Shown: one piece after another, positions 18,354-28,047 of the stretch
Numbering within the stretch: position 1 is the stretch's first letter
Layout of the letters: every line of letters starts with the position of its first letter
Assembly: GCF_041021895.1 (NCBI RefSeq)
Contig: NZ_CP157428.1
Span: 3,162,001-3,226,000 of the forward strand
Direction of reading: 5' to 3'
From: Acinetobacter sp. XH1741
GTDB taxonomy: Bacteria; Pseudomonadota; Gammaproteobacteria; Pseudomonadales; Moraxellaceae
DNA: 64,000 nt
The notes under the pieces: generated by a model
The model's database searches: none
What the model was told of the DNA's origin: nothing
The model's input: only the letters and a program-made list of their open reading frames with translations
Program-made: the position numbers and the translations under genes

Positions 18354-20152
18354 ACGACTTAACTGTTCCAGAAAAACTTGAAAAACTGCGCGAACTTATG
18401 ACCACTCAACACGTTGATGCTTTGGTTGTTATGAGTGCAGATCCACATATGTCAGAATATTTGCCAGACTATTGGAAAGCAAGGCAGTGGTTAAGTGGTT
18501 TTAGTGGCTCTGTTGGCACATTAGTAGTAACTCAAAACTTTGCAGGACTTTGGGCGGATGGCCGCTATTGGGTACAAGCCGAGCAACAGCTTGTTGGAAC
18601 TGGCTTTCAATTACAAAAACTGACCAGCGATGAGTCTTCTACACATCTTGCGTGGATTGAGAAAAATTTATCAACTGGTTCAGTCATTTCAGTAAATGGG
18701 CAAACGCTTTCAATCCAGCAATTTAAAGCTTTGGAAAATACAGCAAAACAACGCGGCTTTAAACTTGAAACACAGCAAGATTTAATTGGCTCAATTTGGT
18801 CAAACCGCCCTGAACTTCCTTTAGAACAGATTCATTTAATGCCTGAAGGATTAAATGCCCTATCTCGTAAAGAGAAAATTCAAGCGATTCGTGAAACCTT
18901 AAAAAATAAGTCAATTGAAGGACATTTCGTTTCATCTTTAGATGATATCGCATGGGTCCTCAATGCACGCGGGGAAGATGTAGAATACAACCCTGTATTC
19001 CTGTCGCATTTGTATATCAGTCCTCAACAGGCTGTTTTATTTGTTGATAGCAACAAGGTTGATCTAACCATTCAAGAGGCGTTCAAAGCTGATGGTATTG
19101 AGATACATGACTATCAAGATACAGCTCTGTTTTTAGCGAAGATTTCTGATGCGTCTGTACTTTTAGATCCAGCCAAAGTATCGATTTATCACGAACAAGC
19201 CATCGCAAAAGATATTCAGGTTGTATACGACATCAACCCGAGTACGCTTTTTAAATCACGCAAGCATGAAAGTGAAATTGCTCATATCCGTCATGCCATG
19301 CTTAAAGATGGGATTGCTCTTTGTCATTTCTTTCATTGGCTAGACAAAGCGCTTCATCATGGTGAAAGCATTTCAGAACTGACCATTGATGAGAAAATTA
19401 CAGCTTTCCGCGCTCAGCAAGATGGGTTCATAGGACCAAGTTTTTCAACGATTGCAGGCTTTAATGCCAATGGTGCACTACCCCACTACCGTGCAACGGA
19501 AGAACACTACTCATTTATTGAAGGTGATGGTTTATTGCTCATTGACTCTGGCGGCCAGTATGTAGATGGAACCACCGATATTACTCGTGTTGTTCCTGTC
19601 GGGACTCCAACAGAGCAACAAAAACGTGACTATACTCTGGTTTTAAAATGTCATATTGCTTTAGCAAAAACCATTTATCCCGAAGGTTTAGCTGCACCGC
19701 TACTCGATTCAATTTGTCGCCATACTTTATGGCAATATGGTTTAGATTATCGTCACGGAACAGGACACGGCGTAGGCTTTGCACTTAACGTTCATGAAGG
19801 TCCCCAGGTTCTTTCTTATTACGCACCGATACATGCCTATAGCAAATTGCGTGAAGGCATGATTCTTTCTAATGAACCGGGCTTATACCATGAGGGACAA
19901 TACGGTATTCGTATTGAAAATCTGGTTGCAAACAAACTCCGCTCGGGTTTTGAAAAAACTTACGGTGAATTTTTAGAGTTTGAAACGCTGACCCTTTGCC
20001 CAATTCATTTAGATTGTATTGTGGTCGATCTGCTAACGAATGAAGAGAAAGACTGGTTAAATGGTTACCATCAAACTGTTCAAGAAAGACTGGCTGAACA
20101 CTTGTCTGGCGATGTTTTAGATTGGCTGATTTATAACACACGTAAGATTTAA
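18350..20152 (+). CDS. Xaa-Pro aminopeptidase, M24B family
   Basis: This 600-residue protein is the long eukaryote-like type of aminopeptidase P, which removes the N-terminal residue before proline. Two creatinase-like N-terminal domains (to about residue 310) precede a metallopeptidase pita-bread domain. Metal ligands are visible: Asp in LLIDSGGQY and DGTTDITR, His in HGTGHGVG, Glu in SNEPGLYHEG and in RIENLV. The start overlaps the transporter gene by 4 bp (ATGA), which supports a joint peptide-utilisation unit. A hairpin with imperfect T tract ends the operon. No signal peptide is seen, so it acts in the cytoplasm. Confidence 0.92.
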   Translation: MNDLTVPEKLEKLRELMTTQHVDALVVMSADPHMSEYLPDYWKARQWLSGFSGSVGTLVVTQNFAGLWADGRYWVQAEQQLVGTGFQLQKLTSDESSTHLAWIEKNLSTGSVISVNGQTLSIQQFKALENTAKQRGFKLETQQDLIGSIWSNRPELPLEQIHLMPEGLNALSRKEKIQAIRETLKNKSIEGHFVSSLDDIAWVLNARGEDVEYNPVFLSHLYISPQQAVLFVDSNKVDLTIQEAFKADGIEIHDYQDTALFLAKISDASVLLDPAKVSIYHEQAIAKDIQVVYDINPSTLFKSRKHESEIAHIRHAMLKDGIALCHFFHWLDKALHHGESISELTIDEKITAFRAQQDGFIGPSFSTIAGFNANGALPHYRATEEHYSFIEGDGLLLIDSGGQYVDGTTDITRVVPVGTPTEQQKRDYTLVLKCHIALAKTIYPEGLAAPLLDSICRHTLWQYGLDYRHGTGHGVGFALNVHEGPQVLSYYAPIHAYSKLREGMILSNEPGLYHEGQYGIRIENLVANKLRSGFEKTYGEFLEFETLTLCPIHLDCIVVDLLTNEEKDWLNGYHQTVQERLAEHLSGDVLDWLIYNTRKI

Positions 20153-20167
20153 TCTTCTTTTGGGACC

Positions 20168-20211
20168 AAGGCAGAATAATTTTCATTTTACATAGAAGCT
20201 TATTCTGCCTT
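20168..20211 (+). terminator. Hairpin after the Xaa-Pro aminopeptidase gene
   Basis: AAGGCAGAATAA (20168-20179) pairs with TTATTCTGCCTT (20200-20211), a perfect 12-bp stem. The following sequence is only moderately T-rich, so termination efficiency is uncertain. Confidence 0.65.
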
Positions 20212-20324
20212 ATTTGTACTTATCTAGAATTTGAAAAGCCCCACTACTCATCTCTTTTTCTGCAAGTTTCTAACGAATGAAATAGTTAAACTGGTCACTG
20301 CATTTTTTGTTATATTAGCCGCTT

Positions 20325-20363
20325 AGAAAATGGCTTTTTATTTCAATTCTAAAAGCCTTTTCT
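20325..20363 (+). promoter_or_regulatory. Leader hairpin upstream of trpG
   Basis: AGAAAA, a bulged T and GGCTTTT (20325-20338) pair with AAAAGCC and TTTTCT (20351-20363), giving a 13-bp stem with one bulge, 78 bp before trpG. There is no T tract, so it is not a simple terminator. No Trp-rich leader peptide is present. Confidence 0.45.
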
Positions 20364-20440
20364 GGAAACGGGTATCAATATGGGTAACTATTTTAGTCAC
20401 TTATTAAATATATATTAACTATCATGAGGTTAAGTTCATC

Positions 20441-21025
20441 ATGCTTCTAATGATCGACAATTACGACTCTTTTACCTACAACATCGTCCAGTATTTTGGC
20501 GAGTTGAATCAGGAAGTAAAAGTAGTTCGCAATGATCAAGTCACATTAGAGGATATTGAACGATGGCAACCAAAATATCTTGTGATTGGTCCTGGCCCTT
20601 GCTCTCCAAGTGAAGCAGGTATTTCAATTCCTGCAATTAATCATTTTGCCGGAAAAATTCCTTTGCTTGGCGTGTGTTTAGGGCATCAAAGTATTGGGCA
20701 AGCTTTTGGCGGAAATATTGTAAGAGCCAAAACAGTGATGCACGGACGTTTATCTGATATGTACCACAGCAATAAAGGTATTTTCAGTAATCTGCCTAGC
20801 CCATTTTCGGCAACTCGCTATCATTCATTAGTGATTGATCAAGAAACACTACCTGAATGCCTTGAAGTAACGTGCTGGACCAATGAAGCAGATGGCTCCA
20901 TGGAAGAAATTATGGGTGTTAAGCATAAGACACTTCCTGTTGAAGGCGTGCAATTCCATCCTGAATCAATCTTGAGTCAACATGGCCATCAAATCTTTAA
21001 AAACTTTTTAGACATCTACGCATAA
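20441..21025 (+). CDS. trpG: Anthranilate / aminodeoxychorismate synthase glutamine amidotransferase subunit
   Basis: The 194-residue protein is a class I glutamine amidotransferase that passes ammonia to the chorismate-using partner (TrpE, and often also PabB in this genus). Motifs are [11 protein letters not shown] at the N terminus, the oxyanion segment [11 protein letters not shown], the nucleophile Cys in [11 protein letters not shown] and the His/Glu pair in VQFHPES. The start is supported by the family N terminus, with only GAGGTTAAGTTC upstream. In the classical Acinetobacter trpGDC cluster the next gene would be trpD; here two opposite-strand genes intervene. A strong bidirectional terminator follows. 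Confidence 0.93.
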   Translation: MLLMIDNYDSFTYNIVQYFGELNQEVKVVRNDQVTLEDIERWQPKYLVIGPGPCSPSEAGISIPAINHFAGKIPLLGVCLGHQSIGQAFGGNIVRAKTVMHGRLSDMYHSNKGIFSNLPSPFSATRYHSLVIDQETLPECLEVTCWTNEADGSMEEIMGVKHKTLPVEGVQFHPESILSQHGHQIFKNFLDIYA

Positions 21026-21073
21026 GGTAGCCGAATAAGTTGTTTTAAAATGATTTTATAAGTAACCCTAAAT

Positions 21074-21105
21074 AAAAAAGCCAACTACGATCAGTTGGCT
21101 TTTTT
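21074..21105. terminator. Bidirectional terminator between trpG and pepN
   Basis: AAAAAAGCCAACT / AGTTGGCTTTTTT stem with a short loop, usable from both convergent genes. Confidence 0.88.
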
Positions 21106-21119
21106 CATGGCTGAATCAA

Positions 21120-23819
21120 TTACAACTTTAACTGTTGCACAATTGCACCATCTTGTTTTGCTACCAAAGATTCGCAAAGTTGAATACGCTCTTTGGTCTG
21201 ATTCAGTCCTCTTTCTACACCGACCAATTCTTTAGTTCGTGGTGCAAAAAAGTCATTTAACTGTACTGCCTGCTGCTGTGTACATGCTGCCCCACTAAAC
21301 ATTGCAGGAAAACGTCCAGCCGAAGATTTACCTAAACGATCAAACACGGCATCATGATTTACTTTAAACCAAGACCACAAGCCACCTTGCTCATCTCCGT
21401 ATTTATTAATTGAGTTAACCACGGTACGAACTTCACCAACTTTAACACGTGGGTTCAAAATCAACTGACGTGCTTGTTGGCGTGTTGCTTCTTGATTTGC
21501 TGAACCTAGTGCTGTAAGAATCGCAAGACGCTGTGTCGGTTGAGTCACGCGTTGGAGCTCCCCAGATAAACGGTCAAAAGCAGGTTGGCCTTTTTCTTGT
21601 ACACGTACAGCTAAAATGGTGGGTAATAATTCAGATGTTACTTGCGCAAAGTTAAGCTGCTTTTGAGCAAAAAGCGTATCTGACTGTTTTAACAGTTGTG
21701 CACGGACTTCTGGAACTTGAATATCTAAAGCAAGAAACTTAACCAACTCACTACGCCATAAACTATCTTCGGCTGATTCCCCTGTTTTGCTGACATAACC
21801 CAACTGGTTTAATTTTGGTAAATATAAATTGGCCAACACTTTTCTGAAATGTTCACGTTCAGGTTCTGTTTTCAATACATAACGATGAATGGCACTTAAC
21901 TGAAAAAACAGCGCCGTACTAATTTGTCGGCTATTCGAATTGGCAAATTTCTTCGCAGCATCTACGACAGCCAATAAATTAATATCCCCATGATTAAATG
22001 CAGCTGAAATCGCATAGGCATAGGCCAACTGTTCACTGTTAGAAAGCTTTTCTGTAGCAGCAGTCAGACGAGCAAACTCTTTTTGAGGCAAACTAAATTG
22101 GTAATACCCTGCCGCATCTGCATTTGGAATATACCAACTGCTAAGGCTAGCACCTTTGAGTTCAATGTTGGCTTCTGCTTGGTCTACCAATTCACACTGA
22201 ACTTTACTGCCTGCATTTGGAACTTCATAACGTACACATAACGGCACTCCCCACAAGCTTCTTGTATTTCCTTTTGAACCTACAGGTAAATAACGGCTTT
22301 GCTTCACATTTAAAAAGACTTTATTGCCTTCTTGCTGTAATGAGGTATTGAGTAAAGGTACACCCGGTTGGTCAAGGAAACTTTTCATCGCTTTAGTAAA
22401 GCGTTCACCTTGTTCAGACTGCTCTGCTAAAGCGCTAATTAAATCATTGGCTGTTGCATTACCATATTGGTGCTTATTAATATAATTGCGTACTCCTTGT
22501 TTGAATTTTTCTTCACCTAAATAGCTTTCAAACATATTTAAAACAGCTGCACCTTTTTGATAAGTGATGCCATCAAAAGCTGTTTGAATATCGGCATTGC
22601 TTAAAATAGGTTGACGAATACGACGCACACTTACCAAGCTATCACTTTTCATCGCATCGGCAGTATCCGCAATACGTTCTAGGTCAGCATTAAATTCGGG
22701 ATGTAATTTTTGAGTAATTTTACTTTGCATCCATGTGGCAAAAGATTCATTGAGCCATAAATCATCCCACCACGGCATAGTGACGACATCACCGAACCAT
22801 TGATGCGCCAGCTCATGTGCATTGACATTAAATGAATTCTGTACAAAAGAAACTGGCGAGTCCTTATCTAACAACATTAGATAGTCTCTAAAAGTAATTA
22901 GCCCCGGGTTTTCCATAGCTCCAGCGGCAAAGTCTGGTGCTGCAAGTAAATCTAGCTTGTCAAATGGATAACCGAAGGCAAAATAATCTTCTAAAGTTTT
23001 TAAAATGGCTGGCGTTTCAGATAAGGCTTGCTGCATTTTTTCAGCTTTAGCATCAGGCGCAATGCCACGTAACTGGATCGGCTGCTTACGCCATGAAGTT
23101 GCCCCAATATCAGGCCCTTTTTGTAATTGCCATGGACCGACAGCCAATGCAAGTAAATAAGTTGGCAGTGGTTTGGTTTGTGCAAAGCTTAGCGTTTTCC
23201 AACCCGATTTGTCTGTTTGCTCAGATGTTTGCTGGGTATTGGCGAAGCCTGAATATTTGCTTGGAATCGTCAAACGAATATTAAACGGCGTTTTAAAACG
23301 TGGCTCATCAAATGACGGAAATGACTGTCGTGCACTAATTGCTTCCATTTGAGTCATCACATAAGGTTTACCCTCAAACTCGATTTTATAAATACCGTCG
23401 AGCTGCTGGTCATACGCTGCATTAAAATCTAAAACGAGTTGATACTGGCCTGCTGGCAAGGTCTTGGCAAATTTAATTTTACTCACCCCATCAACCTCGG
23501 AGGCTTGCTCATATTTTGCCGTGGTTTTGACGCCCTCTGCCGATATGATATTCGCATCTTTCACCGTCAAAGATTTACCATGAATCCAGATGTAATCTGT
23601 GGCTTGAGCCAGCTTTAAATGAATAGTAGTTTTACCGGTATAGCCTTTTTGTGCGGGATCAATCTTAAAATCTAAATCATAAGATTCGGGTACGACCCAC
23701 TCGGGTAATTTACCAATCGGGACTTGTTCACTATTATTAGATGCAAAAATCTGTGTTGCCGATAAAGATAATAATGTTGAAAGTAGTAATCTTTTTTTAA
23801 ATGAAGGCTTGACCAACAT
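21120..23819 (-). CDS. Exported M1-family aminopeptidase (aminopeptidase N-like)
   Basis: This 899-residue zinc aminopeptidase has a cleavable signal peptide (cleavage near residue 27, after QIFA), so it probably works in the periplasm, unlike cytoplasmic E. coli PepN. Motifs are GAMENPG near residue 300, the zinc site HELAHQWFGD near 340 and the downstream Glu in LWLNESFATW. The C-terminal half (about 530-890) is an ERAP1-like helical domain. It lies 79 bp downstream of a TonB-dependent receptor gene on the same strand, so the pair may be coexpressed. I infer breakdown of peptides reaching the periplasm. Confidence 0.88.
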   Translation of the reverse strand: MLVKPSFKKRLLLSTLLSLSATQIFASNNSEQVPIGKLPEWVVPESYDLDFKIDPAQKGYTGKTTIHLKLAQATDYIWIHGKSLTVKDANIISAEGVKTTAKYEQASEVDGVSKIKFAKTLPAGQYQLVLDFNAAYDQQLDGIYKIEFEGKPYVMTQMEAISARQSFPSFDEPRFKTPFNIRLTIPSKYSGFANTQQTSEQTDKSGWKTLSFAQTKPLPTYLLALAVGPWQLQKGPDIGATSWRKQPIQLRGIAPDAKAEKMQQALSETPAILKTLEDYFAFGYPFDKLDLLAAPDFAAGAMENPGLITFRDYLMLLDKDSPVSFVQNSFNVNAHELAHQWFGDVVTMPWWDDLWLNESFATWMQSKITQKLHPEFNADLERIADTADAMKSDSLVSVRRIRQPILSNADIQTAFDGITYQKGAAVLNMFESYLGEEKFKQGVRNYINKHQYGNATANDLISALAEQSEQGERFTKAMKSFLDQPGVPLLNTSLQQEGNKVFLNVKQSRYLPVGSKGNTRSLWGVPLCVRYEVPNAGSKVQCELVDQAEANIELKGASLSSWYIPNADAAGYYQFSLPQKEFARLTAATEKLSNSEQLAYAYAISAAFNHGDINLLAVVDAAKKFANSNSRQISTALFFQLSAIHRYVLKTEPEREHFRKVLANLYLPKLNQLGYVSKTGESAEDSLWRSELVKFLALDIQVPEVRAQLLKQSDTLFAQKQLNFAQVTSELLPTILAVRVQEKGQPAFDRLSGELQRVTQPTQRLAILTALGSANQEATRQQARQLILNPRVKVGEVRTVVNSINKYGDEQGGLWSWFKVNHDAVFDRLGKSSAGRFPAMFSGAACTQQQAVQLNDFFAPRTKELVGVERGLNQTKERIQLCESLVAKQDGAIVQQLKL

Positions 23820-23898
23820 AAGGGGTTTTATCCTCTGTAGTTTTAAATAAAAAGATGCAGCAAATGCTGTACCACTTCACTGCATCCACACATCATTC

Positions 23899-26631
23899 TT
23901 AGAATTTATAGTTAAACTCCAACCAACCTTGACGGCCGAATGGTGAATATGATCCTATCGGATAATACGGCCATCCGCCTGTGTCATCTCGTTTCACTTT
24001 GTCAAATAAGTTATTAATAATGATTGAAGCAGAAGCTTTTGGAGAAATTTGATAAGTACCACTCCAGTTCACTAAATACGTTGGACTTAAGTAAGCAGTC
24101 TGGTCGCCGTTTGGAATTTTGCCATAACGATTAACTAACACTGTTGATGCCCAATCTCCAAAGTTCCAGCTGAGACTGGTATTAAAACGGTCACGCCAAT
24201 CCGGAATAGTTAAATCTTTTAAATAGTCATCTTTCTCACCATCCTTTGATTGTTGATATTCATGTTCTAGTACACGGCTATAATTTACCGTCCAGAGAAA
24301 GTTACCAAAGCTGTCTGTTTTCCAGCGCCATCTCGTAGTGAAATCAATCCCACGAGTATGGTCTGATGCAGCATTAATTGGCACAATATTAATATTATTA
24401 ATGACATTTGGGTCGACAACTGCATTTGCAGGGTTACGTTCTACACGTGCCAAAGCATCAATACAGGCCGCAGAGTTAATATCTTGGTTGCCTAAACGAC
24501 AATCTGCTTCTAAGCGTAGAATTTTGTCCGCACTTAAGTTGGTCACAAGATTATCAATTTTGATATCCCAGTAATCGACGCTAATATCAAATTTATTGGT
24601 TGGTGACCAAACAAAACCTGCACCATAAGATTTACCCTCTTCAGGTTTCAGCTCTTTGTTTCCAGTTAAAGTGTAGTTCGCCCCAGGTGAGTAATCTTTA
24701 AAGGTACATTTATCTAAAGGTTGTCCCGTTTGGCTACAACGTAAATAATCTGTTGTACTTGGGAAATAACCTTTTTGCTTATTTAAAAACAGATAGTTCA
24801 TATCTGGTGCACGAAAGCTGGTCGCGTAGTTACCACGCACCAATAAAGTCGGATGTGGTCTAAACTCAAGGCCTGAACCGAAAGTTAGCTTATCAATACT
24901 GTTATCTGACAAAGCATAACGATCATAACGTCCAGACAACGTTAAATTTAACGGTTTTGCTAAAGGTAAGAATAATTCGGCACCGAGTGCTTGGCGTGTA
25001 CGTGTACCCCCATATTCGCCACTAGAACTTGCATTATAATACTCACCATTTTCAAGTGCCTGATCTGGCTTAATCGAGAAGCCTTGACGTCCGATTTCAG
25101 CCACAGCCGCAAGTTTGGCCGTTCCTGCAGGTAACTTAAATACGTCACCATTCGCGCTTAAAGTTAAACTTTGCGCCCACGACTTATCTTTTTCTTTTGT
25201 TGCGCCCGAAATACTTTCAAATTCACTTGCTGTGAGTGGTCGACTTAAACGATCTAATCGAGGGGAATAAATAGGAATACCATCTGCATCTGTACCAAGT
25301 TGCTGACCTAAGAAATATTCATCGACATTAGAACGTAATAAACCTTGGCGCTTTAGCTGACTGGTATAAATGGAACCATTATAGGCTGCTTCATAACGCC
25401 AACTCGTCTCTCCAATATCGCCTCGAATTCCAAAATTTAAGTTCGAAGAAAGTTCTTTCCACTTTTTATTTACGCGCTCTACCCCTCCTAATTCTTCAGG
25501 TGCAAAACGGCGATTCCAAATTTCATAATTTCCCGAATCTTGATTTAGGAAATAACCGCTCGATGCACCTAAAGAAGTCCATGTCGGACCACGGGTATTA
25601 TTTTCAATTTGGTTGGCGCCAATTAAAAAGTCGCCAAATAATTGGGTCTTATCATTCAATTCATAATCTAAACCGAGGTAACCATTTTGACTGCGGTTTT
25701 GAGTTTGAACCGTCCAATAAGTAGGTCGTGCTAAACCACTGGCACAATTGTCAGCACCTGCTTGTCCAATATTATTGACTGATCCTTTAAATAAACCGTT
25801 AAATTCCTGACACCCACCAATTGAAAGATATTTACCAGTATTGGCATTTTTACGGCCGACGACAGTATCGGGTTTCTCCCCCAAACGAGTTCGGCTCGAC
25901 ATAAAATCGCGATCGGCTGCCCATATTGGCTCACGGCCACTGAGTTCAACCCCATAAACGAGGCTAAGCTTGTCTAAAGTTTTACTGCCACTCAGTTGTA
26001 AACGTAAATTTTCACCGCCTTCTTTGGTTCCGCCAGCCTTAATATTAAATTGTGTGCCGTCTGTTTTCTTTTTTAGAATAATATTCACCACACCCGCAAT
26101 TGCATCTGAACCATAAATTGCAGAAGCGCCACCGTTTAATATTTCAATACGATCAATAATGGCAGTTGGAATATTGGCTAAATTTACGAAGTTGACAGAG
26201 CCATCATAAGGTACAGGATAGTCTGCAACCCGATGTCCATTAATCAAAGTTAAAGTATGATTGGGTCCCAAACCTCGTAAGCTAATGGCATTCGCAGCAG
26301 GAGTAAAAGTATTTCCATAATCGGCACCTTGCACAAAACCCGTGTTCTGCGTCAGGTTATTGAGGGCATCAAATGCATTACTAAAACCTTGTTTTTCAAT
26401 ATCGGCTGCGTTAATGACGGTCACACTGGTCGGGCCATCTTTTTGTGCTTTTGAAATCCGAGATCCTGTTACGGCAACGCGTACCACTTTATCTGGTTTG
26501 GCTTGGTTTTGCGGTTGCTCTACAGCTTCCTCTGCATAACTTTCTAACGGATGAAACAGGGCAACAAATACAAAAATAAATGAGCGCTTATTTTTTAAAG
26601 CCCCTATATATTTCAAGTTATTTAAATACAT
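23899..26631 (-). CDS. TonB-dependent outer-membrane receptor
   Basis: The protein is about 910 residues long, with a signal-like N terminus (to about residue 35), a plug domain (about 50-170; GSRISKAQ, SLRGLGPNHTLTLINGHR, NGGASAIYGSDAIAGVVNI) and a 22-strand type barrel ending in Phe. The plug wording resembles the receptors that Xanthomonas- and Caulobacter-type bacteria use for carbohydrates or peptides, more than typical siderophore receptors. The start is uncertain: ATG at 26631 is chosen, GTG at 26673 is possible, and neither has a good ribosome-binding site. Its neighbour is an exported aminopeptidase, which suggests a peptide ligand. No Fur-box-like repeat was noticed upstream. Confidence 0.85.
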   Translation of the reverse strand: MYLNNLKYIGALKNKRSFIFVFVALFHPLESYAEEAVEQPQNQAKPDKVVRVAVTGSRISKAQKDGPTSVTVINAADIEKQGFSNAFDALNNLTQNTGFVQGADYGNTFTPAANAISLRGLGPNHTLTLINGHRVADYPVPYDGSVNFVNLANIPTAIIDRIEILNGGASAIYGSDAIAGVVNIILKKKTDGTQFNIKAGGTKEGGENLRLQLSGSKTLDKLSLVYGVELSGREPIWAADRDFMSSRTRLGEKPDTVVGRKNANTGKYLSIGGCQEFNGLFKGSVNNIGQAGADNCASGLARPTYWTVQTQNRSQNGYLGLDYELNDKTQLFGDFLIGANQIENNTRGPTWTSLGASSGYFLNQDSGNYEIWNRRFAPEELGGVERVNKKWKELSSNLNFGIRGDIGETSWRYEAAYNGSIYTSQLKRQGLLRSNVDEYFLGQQLGTDADGIPIYSPRLDRLSRPLTASEFESISGATKEKDKSWAQSLTLSANGDVFKLPAGTAKLAAVAEIGRQGFSIKPDQALENGEYYNASSSGEYGGTRTRQALGAELFLPLAKPLNLTLSGRYDRYALSDNSIDKLTFGSGLEFRPHPTLLVRGNYATSFRAPDMNYLFLNKQKGYFPSTTDYLRCSQTGQPLDKCTFKDYSPGANYTLTGNKELKPEEGKSYGAGFVWSPTNKFDISVDYWDIKIDNLVTNLSADKILRLEADCRLGNQDINSAACIDALARVERNPANAVVDPNVINNINIVPINAASDHTRGIDFTTRWRWKTDSFGNFLWTVNYSRVLEHEYQQSKDGEKDDYLKDLTIPDWRDRFNTSLSWNFGDWASTVLVNRYGKIPNGDQTAYLSPTYLVNWSGTYQISPKASASIIINNLFDKVKRDDTGGWPYYPIGSYSPFGRQGWLEFNYKF

Positions 26632-26673
26632 ATTTATTAGTAGACAAAATAAAGATCGCCCTACTATATCCAC

Positions 26674-26982
26674 TTTTATTTGGTTGATTTATACACATTT
26701 TTTCTAGATATATGTATGTTTAAGATATACCAAATGGTTAATTATTTATCATAAAAACTCACAACAAACTAAAACCTTTTTCAATAAATAAATTTTGTTT
26801 ATGAATAGATTCAAAATCTTCACTAAGCAAAATTTTTAAATCTCTTATCGAACAACAAAAATCTTTGGTTATTTTCTGCTAACATAGCTCCCCGTAGCTA
26901 GTGAAACATGGAACGCAATAGGCCGAACCTCCCACTCTTGATCAACTTCACCTAAAAATTTTAATCATTAATGCTGTAAATC
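26674..26982. other. Divergent intergenic region between the receptor gene and trpD
   Basis: This AT-rich 309-bp stretch must contain the promoters of the TonB-dependent receptor gene (minus) and of trpDC (plus). I saw no clear consensus promoter, operator dyad or leader peptide. Confidence 0.3.
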
Positions 26983-28038
26983 ATGACTATGAATATCCAA
27001 CAGGCGCTCAACCACATTACCAAGAACATTCATTTGACTCAGCCTCAAATGGAAGAAATTATGCGCAGCATCATGCAAGGTGAGGCAACCGAAGCACAAA
27101 TTGGTGCTTTAATGATGGGCCTACGCATGAAAGGTGAAAGTATTGACGAAATGACGGCGGCTGCACGAGTCATGCGTGAATTTGCGATTAAGATCGATGT
27201 GAGTGATATCAAGCATTTAGTTGATATTGTGGGTACTGGCGGCGATGGGCAAAATTTATTTAATGTGTCTACAGCGTCTAGCTTTGTAATTGCAGCAGCA
27301 GGCGCAACCATTGCAAAACATGGTAACCGCGGCGTTTCAAGTAAATCAGGTTCATCTGACCTACTTGAGCAAGCAGGTATTCACCTTGATTTAGATATGC
27401 AACAAACCGAACGCTGTATCCGTGAAATGGGTGTGGGTTTCTTGTTTGCACCAAACCATCATAAAGCGATGAAATACGCTGCTGGCCCACGTCGTGAGCT
27501 TGGTATTCGTAGTATTTTTAATTTACTCGGCCCACTGACCAATCCAGCTGGCGTAAAACGTTTCGTAATAGGCGTATTTTCAGATGAATTATGTCGTCCA
27601 ATTGCTGAAGTGATGAAACAACTTGGTGCTGAACACGTGATGGTTGTTCACTCAAGAGATGGTCTTGATGAAATTAGCCTCGCTGCTCCTACTGCTGTGG
27701 CAGAATTGAAAGATGGGGAAGTTACTGAATGGACACTTAATCCTGAAGATGTCGGAATTGAGTCACAAACATTAAATGGTTTGGTAGTTGCCGATGCATC
27801 AGCAAGTTTAAAGCTCATTAAAGATGCTTTAAGCAAAAATAAAACTGATATTGGTGAAAAAGCTGCAAATATGATTGCGCTTAATGCTGGCGCAGGTATT
27901 TATGTAGCTGGTATTACCAAAACTTATGCTCAAGCTGTTTCATTCGCGCAAGATATTATTTATGGTGGGCAAGCACTTGAGAAAATGAGTGTTTTGGCTG
28001 AATTTACTAAAACATTAAAACAATGTCAGGCAGATTAA
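26983..28038 (+). CDS. trpD: Anthranilate phosphoribosyltransferase
   Basis: TrpD transfers phosphoribose from PRPP to anthranilate, the second step of tryptophan synthesis. The protein has 351 residues. The glycine-rich PRPP site [15 protein letters not shown] (about residue 82), [18 protein letters not shown] (about 109) and the later [18 protein letters not shown] are conserved. Two in-frame ATGs lie at 26983 and 26989; neither has a strong ribosome-binding site. It is the first gene of a compact operon with trpC (9 bp apart) and an Smr-domain gene. Confidence 0.95.
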   Translation: MTMNIQQALNHITKNIHLTQPQMEEIMRSIMQGEATEAQIGALMMGLRMKGESIDEMTAAARVMREFAIKIDVSDIKHLVDIVGTGGDGQNLFNVSTASSFVIAAAGATIAKHGNRGVSSKSGSSDLLEQAGIHLDLDMQQTERCIREMGVGFLFAPNHHKAMKYAAGPRRELGIRSIFNLLGPLTNPAGVKRFVIGVFSDELCRPIAEVMKQLGAEHVMVVHSRDGLDEISLAAPTAVAELKDGEVTEWTLNPEDVGIESQTLNGLVVADASASLKLIKDALSKNKTDIGEKAANMIALNAGAGIYVAGITKTYAQAVSFAQDIIYGGQALEKMSVLAEFTKTLKQCQAD

Positions 28039-28047
28039 GGATTTCTC

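Noticed and set aside
20380-20418. Possible trp leader peptide upstream of trpG (12 codons)
   Set aside because: It contains no Trp codon, has no clear ribosome-binding site, and is not followed by a terminator/antiterminator pair.
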